A stretch of DNA of 6,332 nucleotides. Source: Candidatus Dojkabacteria bacterium UBA3081 (GTDB lineage: Bacteria > Patescibacteriota > Dojkabacteria > SC72). A model generated the notes under the pieces. The model made no database searches and had not been told where the DNA came from. It saw only the letters and a list, made by a program, of their open reading frames with translations. Made by a program: the position numbers and the translations under genes. The stretch is taken from assembly GCA_002366615.1 (NCBI GenBank), contig DFBL01000028.1, positions 1 through 6,332 of the forward strand, read 5' to 3'. Shown here piece by piece: positions 1 through 5,898 of the stretch; the stretch's first letter is position 1; every line of letters starts with the position of its first letter.

Positions 1-233
1 TATATGTCAGAAGGTAGTAGGACTTTTCTCTTTTGTAAGAGTTTAATGGTCTCTTTCTGCCTACTATTTAATGTTTTGCGTACTGCTGTAGCAATCTTTT
101 TCATTTGTAACTCTTTGGTAGAGTCTTTTTTCTCTTCATATCTGAAATTATATGTATTCTTTTTAGAGAAGAGTTTAAAAAAGAAGAACACCCCAAATAT
201 TGTTGAAATAAGGGATAGAAACTTCTTGAACAT
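1..233 (-). CDS. Small membrane-anchored protein with partial winged-helix-like domain (3' end beyond window)
   Basis: The first 77 codons of a reading frame that leaves the window at its left edge. It starts with ATG at 233, 26 bases after the polA stop, on the same strand. The protein opens with a basic, hydrophobic N-terminus (MFKKFLSLISTIFGVFFFKL), which could be a single membrane anchor or uncleaved signal. A Lys/Glu-rich linker follows (residues about 23-45), then a helical segment containing RQKETIKLLQKRKVLLPSDI. That pattern (RQ..I..L......DI) resembles the first helices of DeoR-type winged-helix DNA-binding domains, so the missing part may hold the recognition helix and wing. No clear Shine-Dalgarno site precedes the ATG, so expression probably depends on the polA transcript. 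A membrane-tethered transcription regulator is one reading. The HTH assignment is inferred from a short partial motif, and the specific role is unknown. Confidence 0.65.
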   Translation of the reverse strand, partial: MFKKFLSLISTIFGVFFFFKLFSKKNTYNFRYEEKKDSTKELQMKKIATAVRKTLNSRQKETIKLLQKRKVLLPSDI

Positions 234-259
234 ATTACTAATCTTAAAATTTAAATGTT

Positions 260-2947
260 TTACTTCAATTGCTCCATTGATTTACCTTCTGATACATGTA
301 TCTCTAATGGGACTTCTAAGGAAACACTATCCAGCATTATTTTCTTAGCCTCTAATATGAATTCTTCTACAAGAGGTTTTTCAACCTCAAAGAGTATTTC
401 ATCATGTATTTGGAGTAATATGTAAGCTTTTTTAGGATATTTATCCCTTATTAAAACAAACAGGTTCTTCATTACTAGTTTCATTATATCTGCTTCACTT
501 CCCTGTATAGGCATATTAATTGCCTCTCTTGCTGCTGCAGATCTTAATCTTTTGTTTCTGGATCTAATTCCTGCTATATTTCTAGTAGTTCCAAACATAG
601 TTTGGACATACCCTCTTTCAAATGCTTCATACTCTGTCTTCCTCATATATTCTTCCACTCCCTTGTAGTGATTGAAGTATGCGTCTATATATTTCTTTGC
701 TACATCCCTCTCTATACCAAGTAAAGAAGACAAACCAAAAGAGGTCTGACCAAATATCATCCCAAAGTTAACTGTCTTTCCGAGGTTTCTATCCTTCTTT
801 GTTACATCTGCAATCTTTTTTTCTAAAACCCTAGCTGCTGTCGCAGAGTGTATGTCTAAACCATTAACGAAGTCTTGTATTAACAATTTGTCTTTCGATA
901 TATCTGCCATAATTCTGAGCTCCATTTGAGAGTAGTCCATCCCTACTAATTTATACCCTTTCCTAGCAACAAAACACTCTCTTAATCTTTTTGCCCATTT
1001 ACCCTCGAGAGGTAAATTTTGCATATTTGGATTTACTGATGAAAATCTCCCTGATGTTGTACCTGTTTGCTTAAAGTCTGTATGCACAGCGAGATTATCG
1101 TCTTCCTTCTCACTGTTTTCTAAAAGAGGTTGTACATATGTGCTTTGTACCTTTGTTATCTCTCTGAAATGCAAAAGAGGTTCAACTATCGGATGTATTC
1201 CCTTCATACTTCTTAAAACTGATTCTTTAGTGCTTCCCTTTGATTTGTTAGGTAAATTTAGCTCTCTAAAAAGAATATCTGATAATTGCTTTGGAGAATT
1301 AATATTGAATTCATGGCCTACAACATCATAGATCTCTTGTGATGTCTTCGAGATATCCGTTTCCAAGTCTTTTTGTAAAGCCTCTAATTTACTCTTGTTG
1401 ATCATCATCCCTCTTGATTCCATATGAGCAAGGATTGCAGATATGGGAATTTCAATATCTTTTAGAGAGCTAAGTAAAAGGTTGTCTTTAACTTTAAGAA
1501 ATCTCTTTATACTTGCATATGTATATTCATAGAGGGTTAAACTATCCATCTTCTTCTTTTGAGAAAGGTATGCATCTTCGATTACATCCAATACTTCTTC
1601 AAAAAGCATTGGAGATATCTTCTCCTCTAAAATCTTTGTAGAGTACTTAAAAGCTAAATCTTTGAGACTTACATCTCTACTTTCAGAGTGCAAAAGATGT
1701 TCTGCTAAAGCCACATCAAAGTAGTTGGACATATCTGCTATGGAGATATCTCTATAGTGGGTTACTAGTTCTTCAAAATTGTAGGTAATGCACTCTTTCT
1801 CTTTAATAGATTCTAATATCTGAAGATCCTTAGTAACAATATCTACCTGCTCTCCTTTTGAGGATATTCCCCTAATACACAGGAATGCCTCGTCATCAGA
1901 AGATTCTCCCCTATTTATATATCCAATCCTAATCTCTTCGCTATTTCCTATTAATTCCTTTACTTTCTTTTTATCACTCCACTCAAAATCCTTTCTGTTT
2001 TGATTAAACATATCCAATTGAGATGCGGTTGTTGGTAATACCTCTTTCCCAAATATATCATCAAGCTTTTTGATTAATGACTTAAATGCATACTTTTTAA
2101 ATATACTGTTTAAAAGACTCCTATCTAAATCTTTAAGTATACAATCTGTTAAATGAATTCCAATATTTACATCCTTATCTATGGTGGCTAACTCCTTGCT
2201 AAATTGTGCCTGTTCTACCCCCTCTGCAATTAGTCTCTTTGCTCTCCCCTCTATCTCATTTATATTGTTGTATATCTCTTCTAAGCTACCAAACTCATTA
2301 AGTAATTTAGTAGCTGTTTTATCTCCCACACCTTTTACTCCTGGAATATTGTCTGAGCTATCCCCTACTAAAGCTTTGTAATCGGTAACTTGGCTAGGAT
2401 AGTAGTCATGCTTTTCAAAAGTTTTCTCTTTATCATATATTACAATGTTTTTAAAATTCCCATTAGGTAAGCATACATACGTCCTATCTGTAATTAACTG
2501 TAAAAGGTCCCTGTCTCCACTTAATATATATAGATCAAGGTTTTCTCCATTCCAAACCCCTTCAGACACATATTTAGAAACCGTCCCTAATATGTCATCT
2601 GCTTCATATCTATCCTTTTTAAGAACAGGAATATTGAATGCCTTAAGTAGTTCTTCAACAAGGGGAAATTGCTCAACTAGAGACATATCTGTAGGCTTTC
2701 TTGTCCCTTTGTAATCAGGAAATACCTCATGTCTAAAAGTCGGTGCCTGGGTATCCATAGCACAAAGGACATACTTTGGTCCGAATATTTCTAAGGCTTC
2801 AAGTAGCATAACCGTAAATCCATATACGGCATTTACCTGTACTCCTTCTGGTGTTTGTAAAGTTGGTGGATATGCATGGAATGCTCTGTGAATTATCGCA
2901 TTTGCATCAATGGCCAAAAAGACATCTTTGTTGGAATCTTTAATCAT
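260..2947 (-). CDS. polA: DNA polymerase I
   Basis: An 895-residue family A polymerase, slightly shorter than the E. coli enzyme (928), for repair synthesis and removal of Okazaki RNA primers. Residues about 8-300 are the 5'-3' flap nuclease domain: D14 in LAIDANA, YKGTRKP (79-85), EADD (115-118), SGDRD (143-147) and VGDSSDNIPGVKGVGDKTA (194-212, with helix-hairpin-helix). Residues about 320-500 occupy the 3'-5' exonuclease position but lack the metal-binding DxE and final Asp, so proofreading is probably lost. Residues about 500-895 are the polymerase: SGRFSS (632-637), motif A DYSQMELR (671-678), motif B with R720, K724, F728 and F732, and motif C HDE (848-850). Catalytic D671, D849 and E850 are present. 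The ATG start places D14 as expected. It has no strong Shine-Dalgarno site. The gene follows ftsH by 40 bases and is probably co-transcribed with it. Confidence 0.97.
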   Translation of the reverse strand: MIKDSNKDVFLAIDANAIIHRAFHAYPPTLQTPEGVQVNAVYGFTVMLLEALEIFGPKYVLCAMDTQAPTFRHEVFPDYKGTRKPTDMSLVEQFPLVEELLKAFNIPVLKKDRYEADDILGTVSKYVSEGVWNGENLDLYILSGDRDLLQLITDRTYVCLPNGNFKNIVIYDKEKTFEKHDYYPSQVTDYKALVGDSSDNIPGVKGVGDKTATKLLNEFGSLEEIYNNINEIEGRAKRLIAEGVEQAQFSKELATIDKDVNIGIHLTDCILKDLDRSLLNSIFKKYAFKSLIKKLDDIFGKEVLPTTASQLDMFNQNRKDFEWSDKKKVKELIGNSEEIRIGYINRGESSDDEAFLCIRGISSKGEQVDIVTKDLQILESIKEKECITYNFEELVTHYRDISIADMSNYFDVALAEHLLHSESRDVSLKDLAFKYSTKILEEKISPMLFEEVLDVIEDAYLSQKKKMDSLTLYEYTYASIKRFLKVKDNLLLSSLKDIEIPISAILAHMESRGMMINKSKLEALQKDLETDISKTSQEIYDVVGHEFNINSPKQLSDILFRELNLPNKSKGSTKESVLRSMKGIHPIVEPLLHFREITKVQSTYVQPLLENSEKEDDNLAVHTDFKQTGTTSGRFSSVNPNMQNLPLEGKWAKRLRECFVARKGYKLVGMDYSQMELRIMADISKDKLLIQDFVNGLDIHSATAARVLEKKIADVTKKDRNLGKTVNFGMIFGQTSFGLSSLLGIERDVAKKYIDAYFNHYKGVEEYMRKTEYEAFERGYVQTMFGTTRNIAGIRSRNKRLRSAAAREAINMPIQGSEADIMKLVMKNLFVLIRDKYPKKAYILLQIHDEILFEVEKPLVEEFILEAKKIMLDSVSLEVPLEIHVSEGKSMEQLK

Positions 2948-2958
2948 ATGTCCATATT

Positions 2959-2978
2959 GTACTAAAGAGTACTAAAAA
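2959..2978. repeat. Tandem 10-bp repeat between ftsH and polA
   Basis: Two adjacent copies of GTACTAAARA (plus strand), GTACTAAAGA at 2959-2968 and GTACTAAAAA at 2969-2978, differ at one base. They fill half of the 40-base gap between the ftsH stop and the polA start. The junction contains the palindrome AGTACT. It could be a small operator or simply replication slippage. No function can be assigned from the sequence. Confidence 0.45.
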
Positions 2979-2987
2979 CTACAATTG

Positions 2988-4859
2988 TTACTCTAAAAAG
3001 AGAGAATCAAATTCTTCTTTAGAGACAACTTCTTTTTCAAAAAGCATCTTAACTAGCTTTTCAACATACTCTTTTTTCTCAGAAAGAACCTTTTTAGCAT
3101 CCCTGTAGGCATCTTCTATGAACATTTTAACTTCCGAATCTATCATCTCTGCATACTTCTCACTAAAATCTCTTCCTCCTCCATACATATATCCTAAATG
3201 TTTTGTTTCTTCCACATCCCCATACTTAACCATTCCTAATCTATCGGACATACCATACTGAGTAATCATCTCTTTAGCTACAGAAGTTGCCTGCTCAATG
3301 TCAGCAGAAGCTCCTGTAGAGATTCTTCCAATAAAAAGTTCCTCTGCAGCTCTCCCACCAACAGCAGACCTAAGGCTTGCAATTAATTCATCCTTATATA
3401 TATGCTTTTTATCATCCTCTGGGAGATAGACAGTAACACCCCCTGACATACCTCTTGGAATTATAGATACCTGTTCAACAGGAGTTGCATATTTAGTGAA
3501 CTTAGCAACTATTGCATGACCTGCCTCATGGTAAGCTGTAACCTTCAAGTCCTCCTCCCCTATCTCTCCTTTCTTTTTCCTACCTAATTTTACTTTGAGG
3601 TATGCCTCCAAAAGATCTTCTTGCTCTATCTTCTTCCTGTCCTCTTTAGCAGCCATTATGGCAGCCTCATTTAAGAGATTTTCTAAATCCGCACCAGAAT
3701 ACCCAATAGTTTTCTTTGCTATTAAATCAAGCTCTATTCCCTCTGCAAACTTTTTGTTCTTAGCATGCACTTCTATTATCTCCTTTCTACCCTGATAGTC
3801 TGGCATATGGACAATAACTGTCCTATCAAACCTTCCTGGTCTTAAAATTGCAGGATCTAATACATCTGGTCTATTTGTTGCAGCAAGGATAATGACATTC
3901 TCTCTACCTTCCAACCCATCCATTTCCACCAATACTTGATTAAGTGTTTGCTCTCCAGCTCCTGAGTGCAAAACTGTACCTCTTTTCTTTGCTACAGCGT
4001 CTATCTCATCTATAAAGATGATACAGGGAGCAGCTTTTCTTGCTTTAGTAAACAAATCTCTTACCCTAGATGCTCCTGCTCCAACTAGCATTTCCTCAAA
4101 TTCAGAGCCTGAGGTATGGAAGAATGGTACACCTGCCTCTCCTGCAACAGCTTTTGCTAAAAGAGTTTTTCCTGTACCAGGAGCCCCAGCAAGCAGTACT
4201 CCTTTAGGAATTCTAGCTCCAATGTTTAAGTATTTTTTAGGACTTTTTAGGAAATCTACAACCTCTGTTAATTCATCTTTTACTTCATCAATACCTGCAA
4301 CATCTTCAAAAGTAACTCCTGTTTTTTTGCCAAAAAGTAATCTAGCTTTACTTTGACCAAAGTCCATAATTTTACCTCCAGACTGTTGCATATTTTTAAT
4401 GAGTATATATACCAATACAAAGCCTGAAGCTAAAAAGACAAAAGAAAGAATATCTCCAATGGTTATCCCTAATTTCGGTTTGTAGTAATCATTTTGTAAC
4501 AGTTTAATGTCTACATCAGAATCAGCCAACATACCATAGAAGTCAGTTCCCTGAGGAACTAGGGCAAACTTTCTTAAAATTATATCCTCTCCCTCTATTT
4601 TACTTTGCTGTGATATCACAACCATATCGTCTCTAAGTAAAACCTCTTCATACTCCCCTTCTGAGATATACAAAACTATTTCACTTAAAGCCACCTCCTG
4701 CCCATTTGGAGAGGAATTAAAAATTACATTTATTGCGAATGATAGGATTAAGGATATAGCTATGAAGATGATTAAGCTGCTTACTTTGAATCCCTTCTTT
4801 TTAGGTTTTATCCTTATTATATTTGCACCCATTTTATTCTCTTTTTTGTTTTTTGACAT
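2988..4859 (-). CDS. ftsH: ATP-dependent zinc metalloprotease FtsH
   Basis: A 623-residue membrane-bound AAA+ protease that extracts and degrades membrane and unstable cytosolic proteins as a hexamer. After a basic N-terminus there is membrane segment 1 (about 26-46), an extracytoplasmic domain (about 48-130) and membrane segment 2 (about 132-154). The AAA+ domain has Walker A GAPGTGKT (225-232), Walker B IIFIDEID (280-287) and a second region of homology ending LRPGRFDR (339-346), with arginine fingers R340 and R343. The peptidase domain has zinc motif HEAGH (444-448), with D520 in STGASAD as the likely third ligand. All catalytic residues are intact. The pore loop reads MLVGAG (257-262), with Leu258 where E. 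coli and most relatives have Phe. The C-terminus is short, without the long tail of some homologues. The ATG is supported by an AAGAGGA ribosome-binding site and lies 23 bases downstream of tRNA-Met. Confidence 0.98.
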   Translation of the reverse strand: MSKNKKENKMGANIIRIKPKKKGFKVSSLIIFIAISLILSFAINVIFNSSPNGQEVALSEIVLYISEGEYEEVLLRDDMVVISQQSKIEGEDIILRKFALVPQGTDFYGMLADSDVDIKLLQNDYYKPKLGITIGDILSFVFLASGFVLVYILIKNMQQSGGKIMDFGQSKARLLFGKKTGVTFEDVAGIDEVKDELTEVVDFLKSPKKYLNIGARIPKGVLLAGAPGTGKTLLAKAVAGEAGVPFFHTSGSEFEEMLVGAGASRVRDLFTKARKAAPCIIFIDEIDAVAKKRGTVLHSGAGEQTLNQVLVEMDGLEGRENVIILAATNRPDVLDPAILRPGRFDRTVIVHMPDYQGRKEIIEVHAKNKKFAEGIELDLIAKKTIGYSGADLENLLNEAAIMAAKEDRKKIEQEDLLEAYLKVKLGRKKKGEIGEEDLKVTAYHEAGHAIVAKFTKYATPVEQVSIIPRGMSGGVTVYLPEDDKKHIYKDELIASLRSAVGGRAAEELFIGRISTGASADIEQATSVAKEMITQYGMSDRLGMVKYGDVEETKHLGYMYGGGRDFSEKYAEMIDSEVKMFIEDAYRDAKKVLSEKKEYVEKLVKMLFEKEVVSKEEFDSLFLE

Positions 4860-4865
4860 TATTAT

Positions 4866-4872
4866 TCCTCTT
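4866..4872 (-). promoter_or_regulatory. Shine-Dalgarno site of ftsH
   Basis: AAGAGGA on the minus strand, ending six bases before the ftsH ATG at 4859. It is the only textbook Shine-Dalgarno site before an ATG in this window and fixes the ftsH start. It sits in the 23-base gap after tRNA-Met, so no room remains for a separate ftsH promoter inside that gap. Confidence 0.75.
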
Positions 4873-4882
4873 AGAAATGAAT

Positions 4883-4959
4883 TGGTAGTGGAGGGCGGAA
4901 TCGAACCGCCGACCTTGGGTTTATGAATCCCATGCTCTAACCTTCTGAGCTACCCCACC
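4883..4959 (-). tRNA. tRNA with CAU anticodon, probably elongator tRNA-Met
   Basis: A 77-base cloverleaf with encoded CCA. Acceptor strand GGTGGGG pairs with CTCCACT, D-stem GCTC/GAGC has a nine-base loop, anticodon loop TTCATAA (CAU at 34-36), a five-base variable loop, and T-arm GGCGG-TTCGATT-CCGCC. The paired acceptor end and the D-stem GCTC/GAGC argue against an initiator. G4-C69 and G5-C68 look like elongator tRNA-Met rather than the lysidine-modified tRNA-Ile2, but Ile2 cannot be fully excluded without the genome's other CAU tRNAs. Two oddities: the first acceptor pair is G1-U72, and the last anticodon-stem pair is an A31-A39 mismatch. It lies between efp and ftsH on the same strand and may be processed from a longer transcript. 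Confidence 0.9.
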
Positions 4960-4972
4960 GAGATATCTCATT

Positions 4973-4981
4973 ATTATATCA
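4973..4981 (-). promoter_or_regulatory. Extended -10 promoter for tRNA-Met (and possibly ftsH-polA)
   Basis: TGATATAAT on the minus strand is a perfect -10 hexamer (TATAAT, 4973-4978) preceded by the TGn extension. No convincing -35 hexamer occurs at 16-18 bases, which is acceptable for an extended -10 promoter. The predicted start near 4966 is a few bases before the tRNA 5' end at 4959, and a 10-bp palindrome GAGATATCTC (4960-4969) spans that leader. As no terminator separates this tRNA from ftsH, the promoter may also drive ftsH and polA. Confidence 0.6.
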
Positions 4982-5000
4982 AAATTTGAAGAAAGAGCCA

Positions 5001-5561
5001 TTAATTTGCTTTACTAGAATATTGTCCCGTCTCTGTATTTATCTTCAATTTGTCACCTTTTTTAATAAAGAGGGGCGCCTGTAACTTGTATCCTGTCTCA
5101 ACAGTTACCTCTTTTGTAGCAGCATTAGCTGTATTTCCTTTTACTTCCTCTTGAGCTTGTACAACCTCTAATACAACTGAGAGATTTTCTTTGATGGTAA
5201 GAATTTTGCCTTCATACATAAAGATAAGGATTTTCTCTCCCTCTCTAAGGAAATCAGCATACTTCCCTACGGTCTCTTCCGGAACAGATATTGTTTCAAA
5301 ACTTTCGGTATCCATAAAGTAGAGAAAGGAATCATCTTTGTATAGATATTGAGCCTCTTTTATATCAGGTTCAATATATTCGACCTTTGTTCCTGATTTG
5401 ATTGTTTTACTTAGAACCTGTCCAGTATCCAATGCCTTTAATTTCATTATTATTAATCCTCCCTGCCTTCCTTGTGTTTTTAACATACGATCTTGTAGGT
5501 AGAAAAATCTCCCATTCTCCCTTATATACATACCTTTTACTGGTTGATCTGTTAGTGGCAT
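5001..5561 (-). CDS. efp: Elongation factor P
   Basis: 186 residues, the usual EF-P length, with the three-domain tRNA-mimic layout. EF-P binds the ribosome between the P and E sites and helps peptide-bond formation at consecutive prolines. Residues about 1-65 form the KOW-like domain I with the loop KTQGRQGG (28-35). Residues about 66-130 form the first OB domain (YLYKDDSFLYFMD). Residues about 131-186 form the C-terminal OB domain, including VKGNTANAATK (140-150) and the end APLFIKKGDKLKINTETGQY (162-181). The loop-tip residue is Arg32, where E. coli has the beta-lysylated Lys34. Arg at this site is the rhamnosylated residue in Pseudomonas, but the flanks here differ. The ATG gives a full-length domain I; no Shine-Dalgarno site precedes it. 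The stop codon lies 41 bases before the tRNA-Met 5' end with no terminator between. Confidence 0.93.
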   Translation of the reverse strand: MPLTDQPVKGMYIRENGRFFYLQDRMLKTQGRQGGLIIMKLKALDTGQVLSKTIKSGTKVEYIEPDIKEAQYLYKDDSFLYFMDTESFETISVPEETVGKYADFLREGEKILIFMYEGKILTIKENLSVVLEVVQAQEEVKGNTANAATKEVTVETGYKLQAPLFIKKGDKLKINTETGQYSSKAN

Positions 5562-5597
5562 ATTTTTATATACTCAAAATATTTAAATAGCAGAGCC

Positions 5598-5627
5598 ATT
5601 TTATCACAAAAATATATCTGATTCCAA
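5598..5627 (-). promoter_or_regulatory. Possible promoter of efp
   Basis: Minus-strand TTGGAA (5622-5627, four of six matches to TTGACA), an 18-base spacer and TAAAAT (5598-5603, five of six matches to TATAAT), with a TGn extension at 5604-5606. Transcription would start near 5591 and give a leader of roughly 30 bases before the efp ATG. In an AT-rich spacer such matches can arise by chance. Confidence 0.4.
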
Positions 5628-5755
5628 ATGGTAAATCTCTAGACATTCTTTTAACACTAAACTATTCTTTAAAAGATATTACAATTGATTTTGTTGGTAT
5701 AGAAATAGCTCCTCCGGAAGCTCCTTGGTTAGAGAGAGAAAAGATATTGTAAATA

Positions 5756-5771
5756 GAAAAGATCTCTTTTC
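5756..5771 (-). terminator. Weak hairpin downstream of tRNA-fMet
   Basis: An inverted repeat GAAAAG-AGAT-CTTTTC (minus strand) begins ten bases after the CCA end of tRNA-fMet. The six-pair stem has only two G-C pairs, and it is followed by TATTTA rather than a continuous T run. It could be a weak terminator or a processing element. It is not a convincing intrinsic terminator. Confidence 0.3.
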
Positions 5772-5780
5772 AGAATAAAA

Positions 5781-5855
5781 TGGTTGCGGGGGTTGGATTC
5801 GAACCAACGACCTTCAGGTTATGAGCCTGACGAGCTGCCACTGCTCTACCCCGCG
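5781..5855 (-). tRNA. Initiator tRNA-fMet (CAU)
   Basis: A 75-base cloverleaf with encoded CCA. The acceptor CGCGGGG pairs with CCCCGCA, leaving the C1-A72 mismatch that marks bacterial initiator tRNAs and permits formylation. D-stem GAGC/GCTC carries the A11-U24 pair typical of initiators, with a short seven-base loop. Anticodon loop is CTCATAA and the T-arm is GTTGG-TTCGAAT-CCAAC. The anticodon stem TCAGG/CCTGA keeps G30-C40 and G31-C39, but position 29-41 is A-U instead of the third G-C pair of the usual set. It is preceded by a near-consensus promoter and followed by a weak hairpin, so it may be a single-gene transcript. Confidence 0.96.
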
Positions 5856-5869
5856 ATATAACAGGACTG

Positions 5870-5898
5870 ATTATACTCTGAAAAGGCTTTCTTTTCAA
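5870..5898 (-). promoter_or_regulatory. Promoter of tRNA-fMet
   Basis: Minus-strand TTGAAA (5893-5898) and TATAAT (5870-5875) are separated by exactly 17 bases, a near-perfect housekeeping sigma promoter. The predicted start is near 5863, about eight bases before the tRNA 5' end. The -35 hexamer overlaps the TGA stop (5895-5897) of the upstream FtsB-like gene, so no terminator separates the two. Confidence 0.8.

Larger units (their letters stand above)
5562..5780. other. Intergenic region between tRNA-fMet and efp
   Basis: 219 bases without a supported gene. On the minus strand it holds a possible efp promoter (5598-5627) and a weak hairpin just after the tRNA (5756-5771). On the plus strand a frame stays open for 53 codons between the stops at 5588 and 5750 but has no ATG, GTG or usable TTG. 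On the minus strand a 26-codon ATG frame (5566-5646) ends four bases before the efp start. Neither frame is supported as a gene. Confidence 0.6.

Noticed and set aside
4..348. A plus-strand open frame of 114 codons at the left edge
   Set aside because: It overlaps the 3' end of polA and the antisense minus-strand gene, is rich in Phe, Leu and Ser as expected of an antisense shadow, and the minus-strand reading is more protein-like.
4018..4356. A plus-strand open frame of 112 codons antisense to the ftsH AAA+ domain
   Set aside because: It lies fully inside the strongly conserved ftsH coding region and is explained by the codon bias of that gene.
5402..5590. A plus-strand open frame of 62 codons with a hydrophobic translation, in the same frame as the open stretch after it
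   Set aside because: It is antisense to the conserved N-terminal domain of EF-P. The shared frame with 5591-5752 is most likely chance, and a TAG separates them.
5566..5646. A minus-strand 26-codon ATG frame ending four bases before efp, a possible leader peptide
   Set aside because: It has no good ribosome-binding site, no proline run or other stalling signature, and it overlaps the proposed efp promoter.
5895..5897. TGA as a possible sense codon (Gly recoding known in some Patescibacteria)
   Set aside because: polA, ftsH and efp contain no in-frame TGA, and all conserved glycines use GGN codons. The TGA here is a plausible end for the FtsB-like gene.
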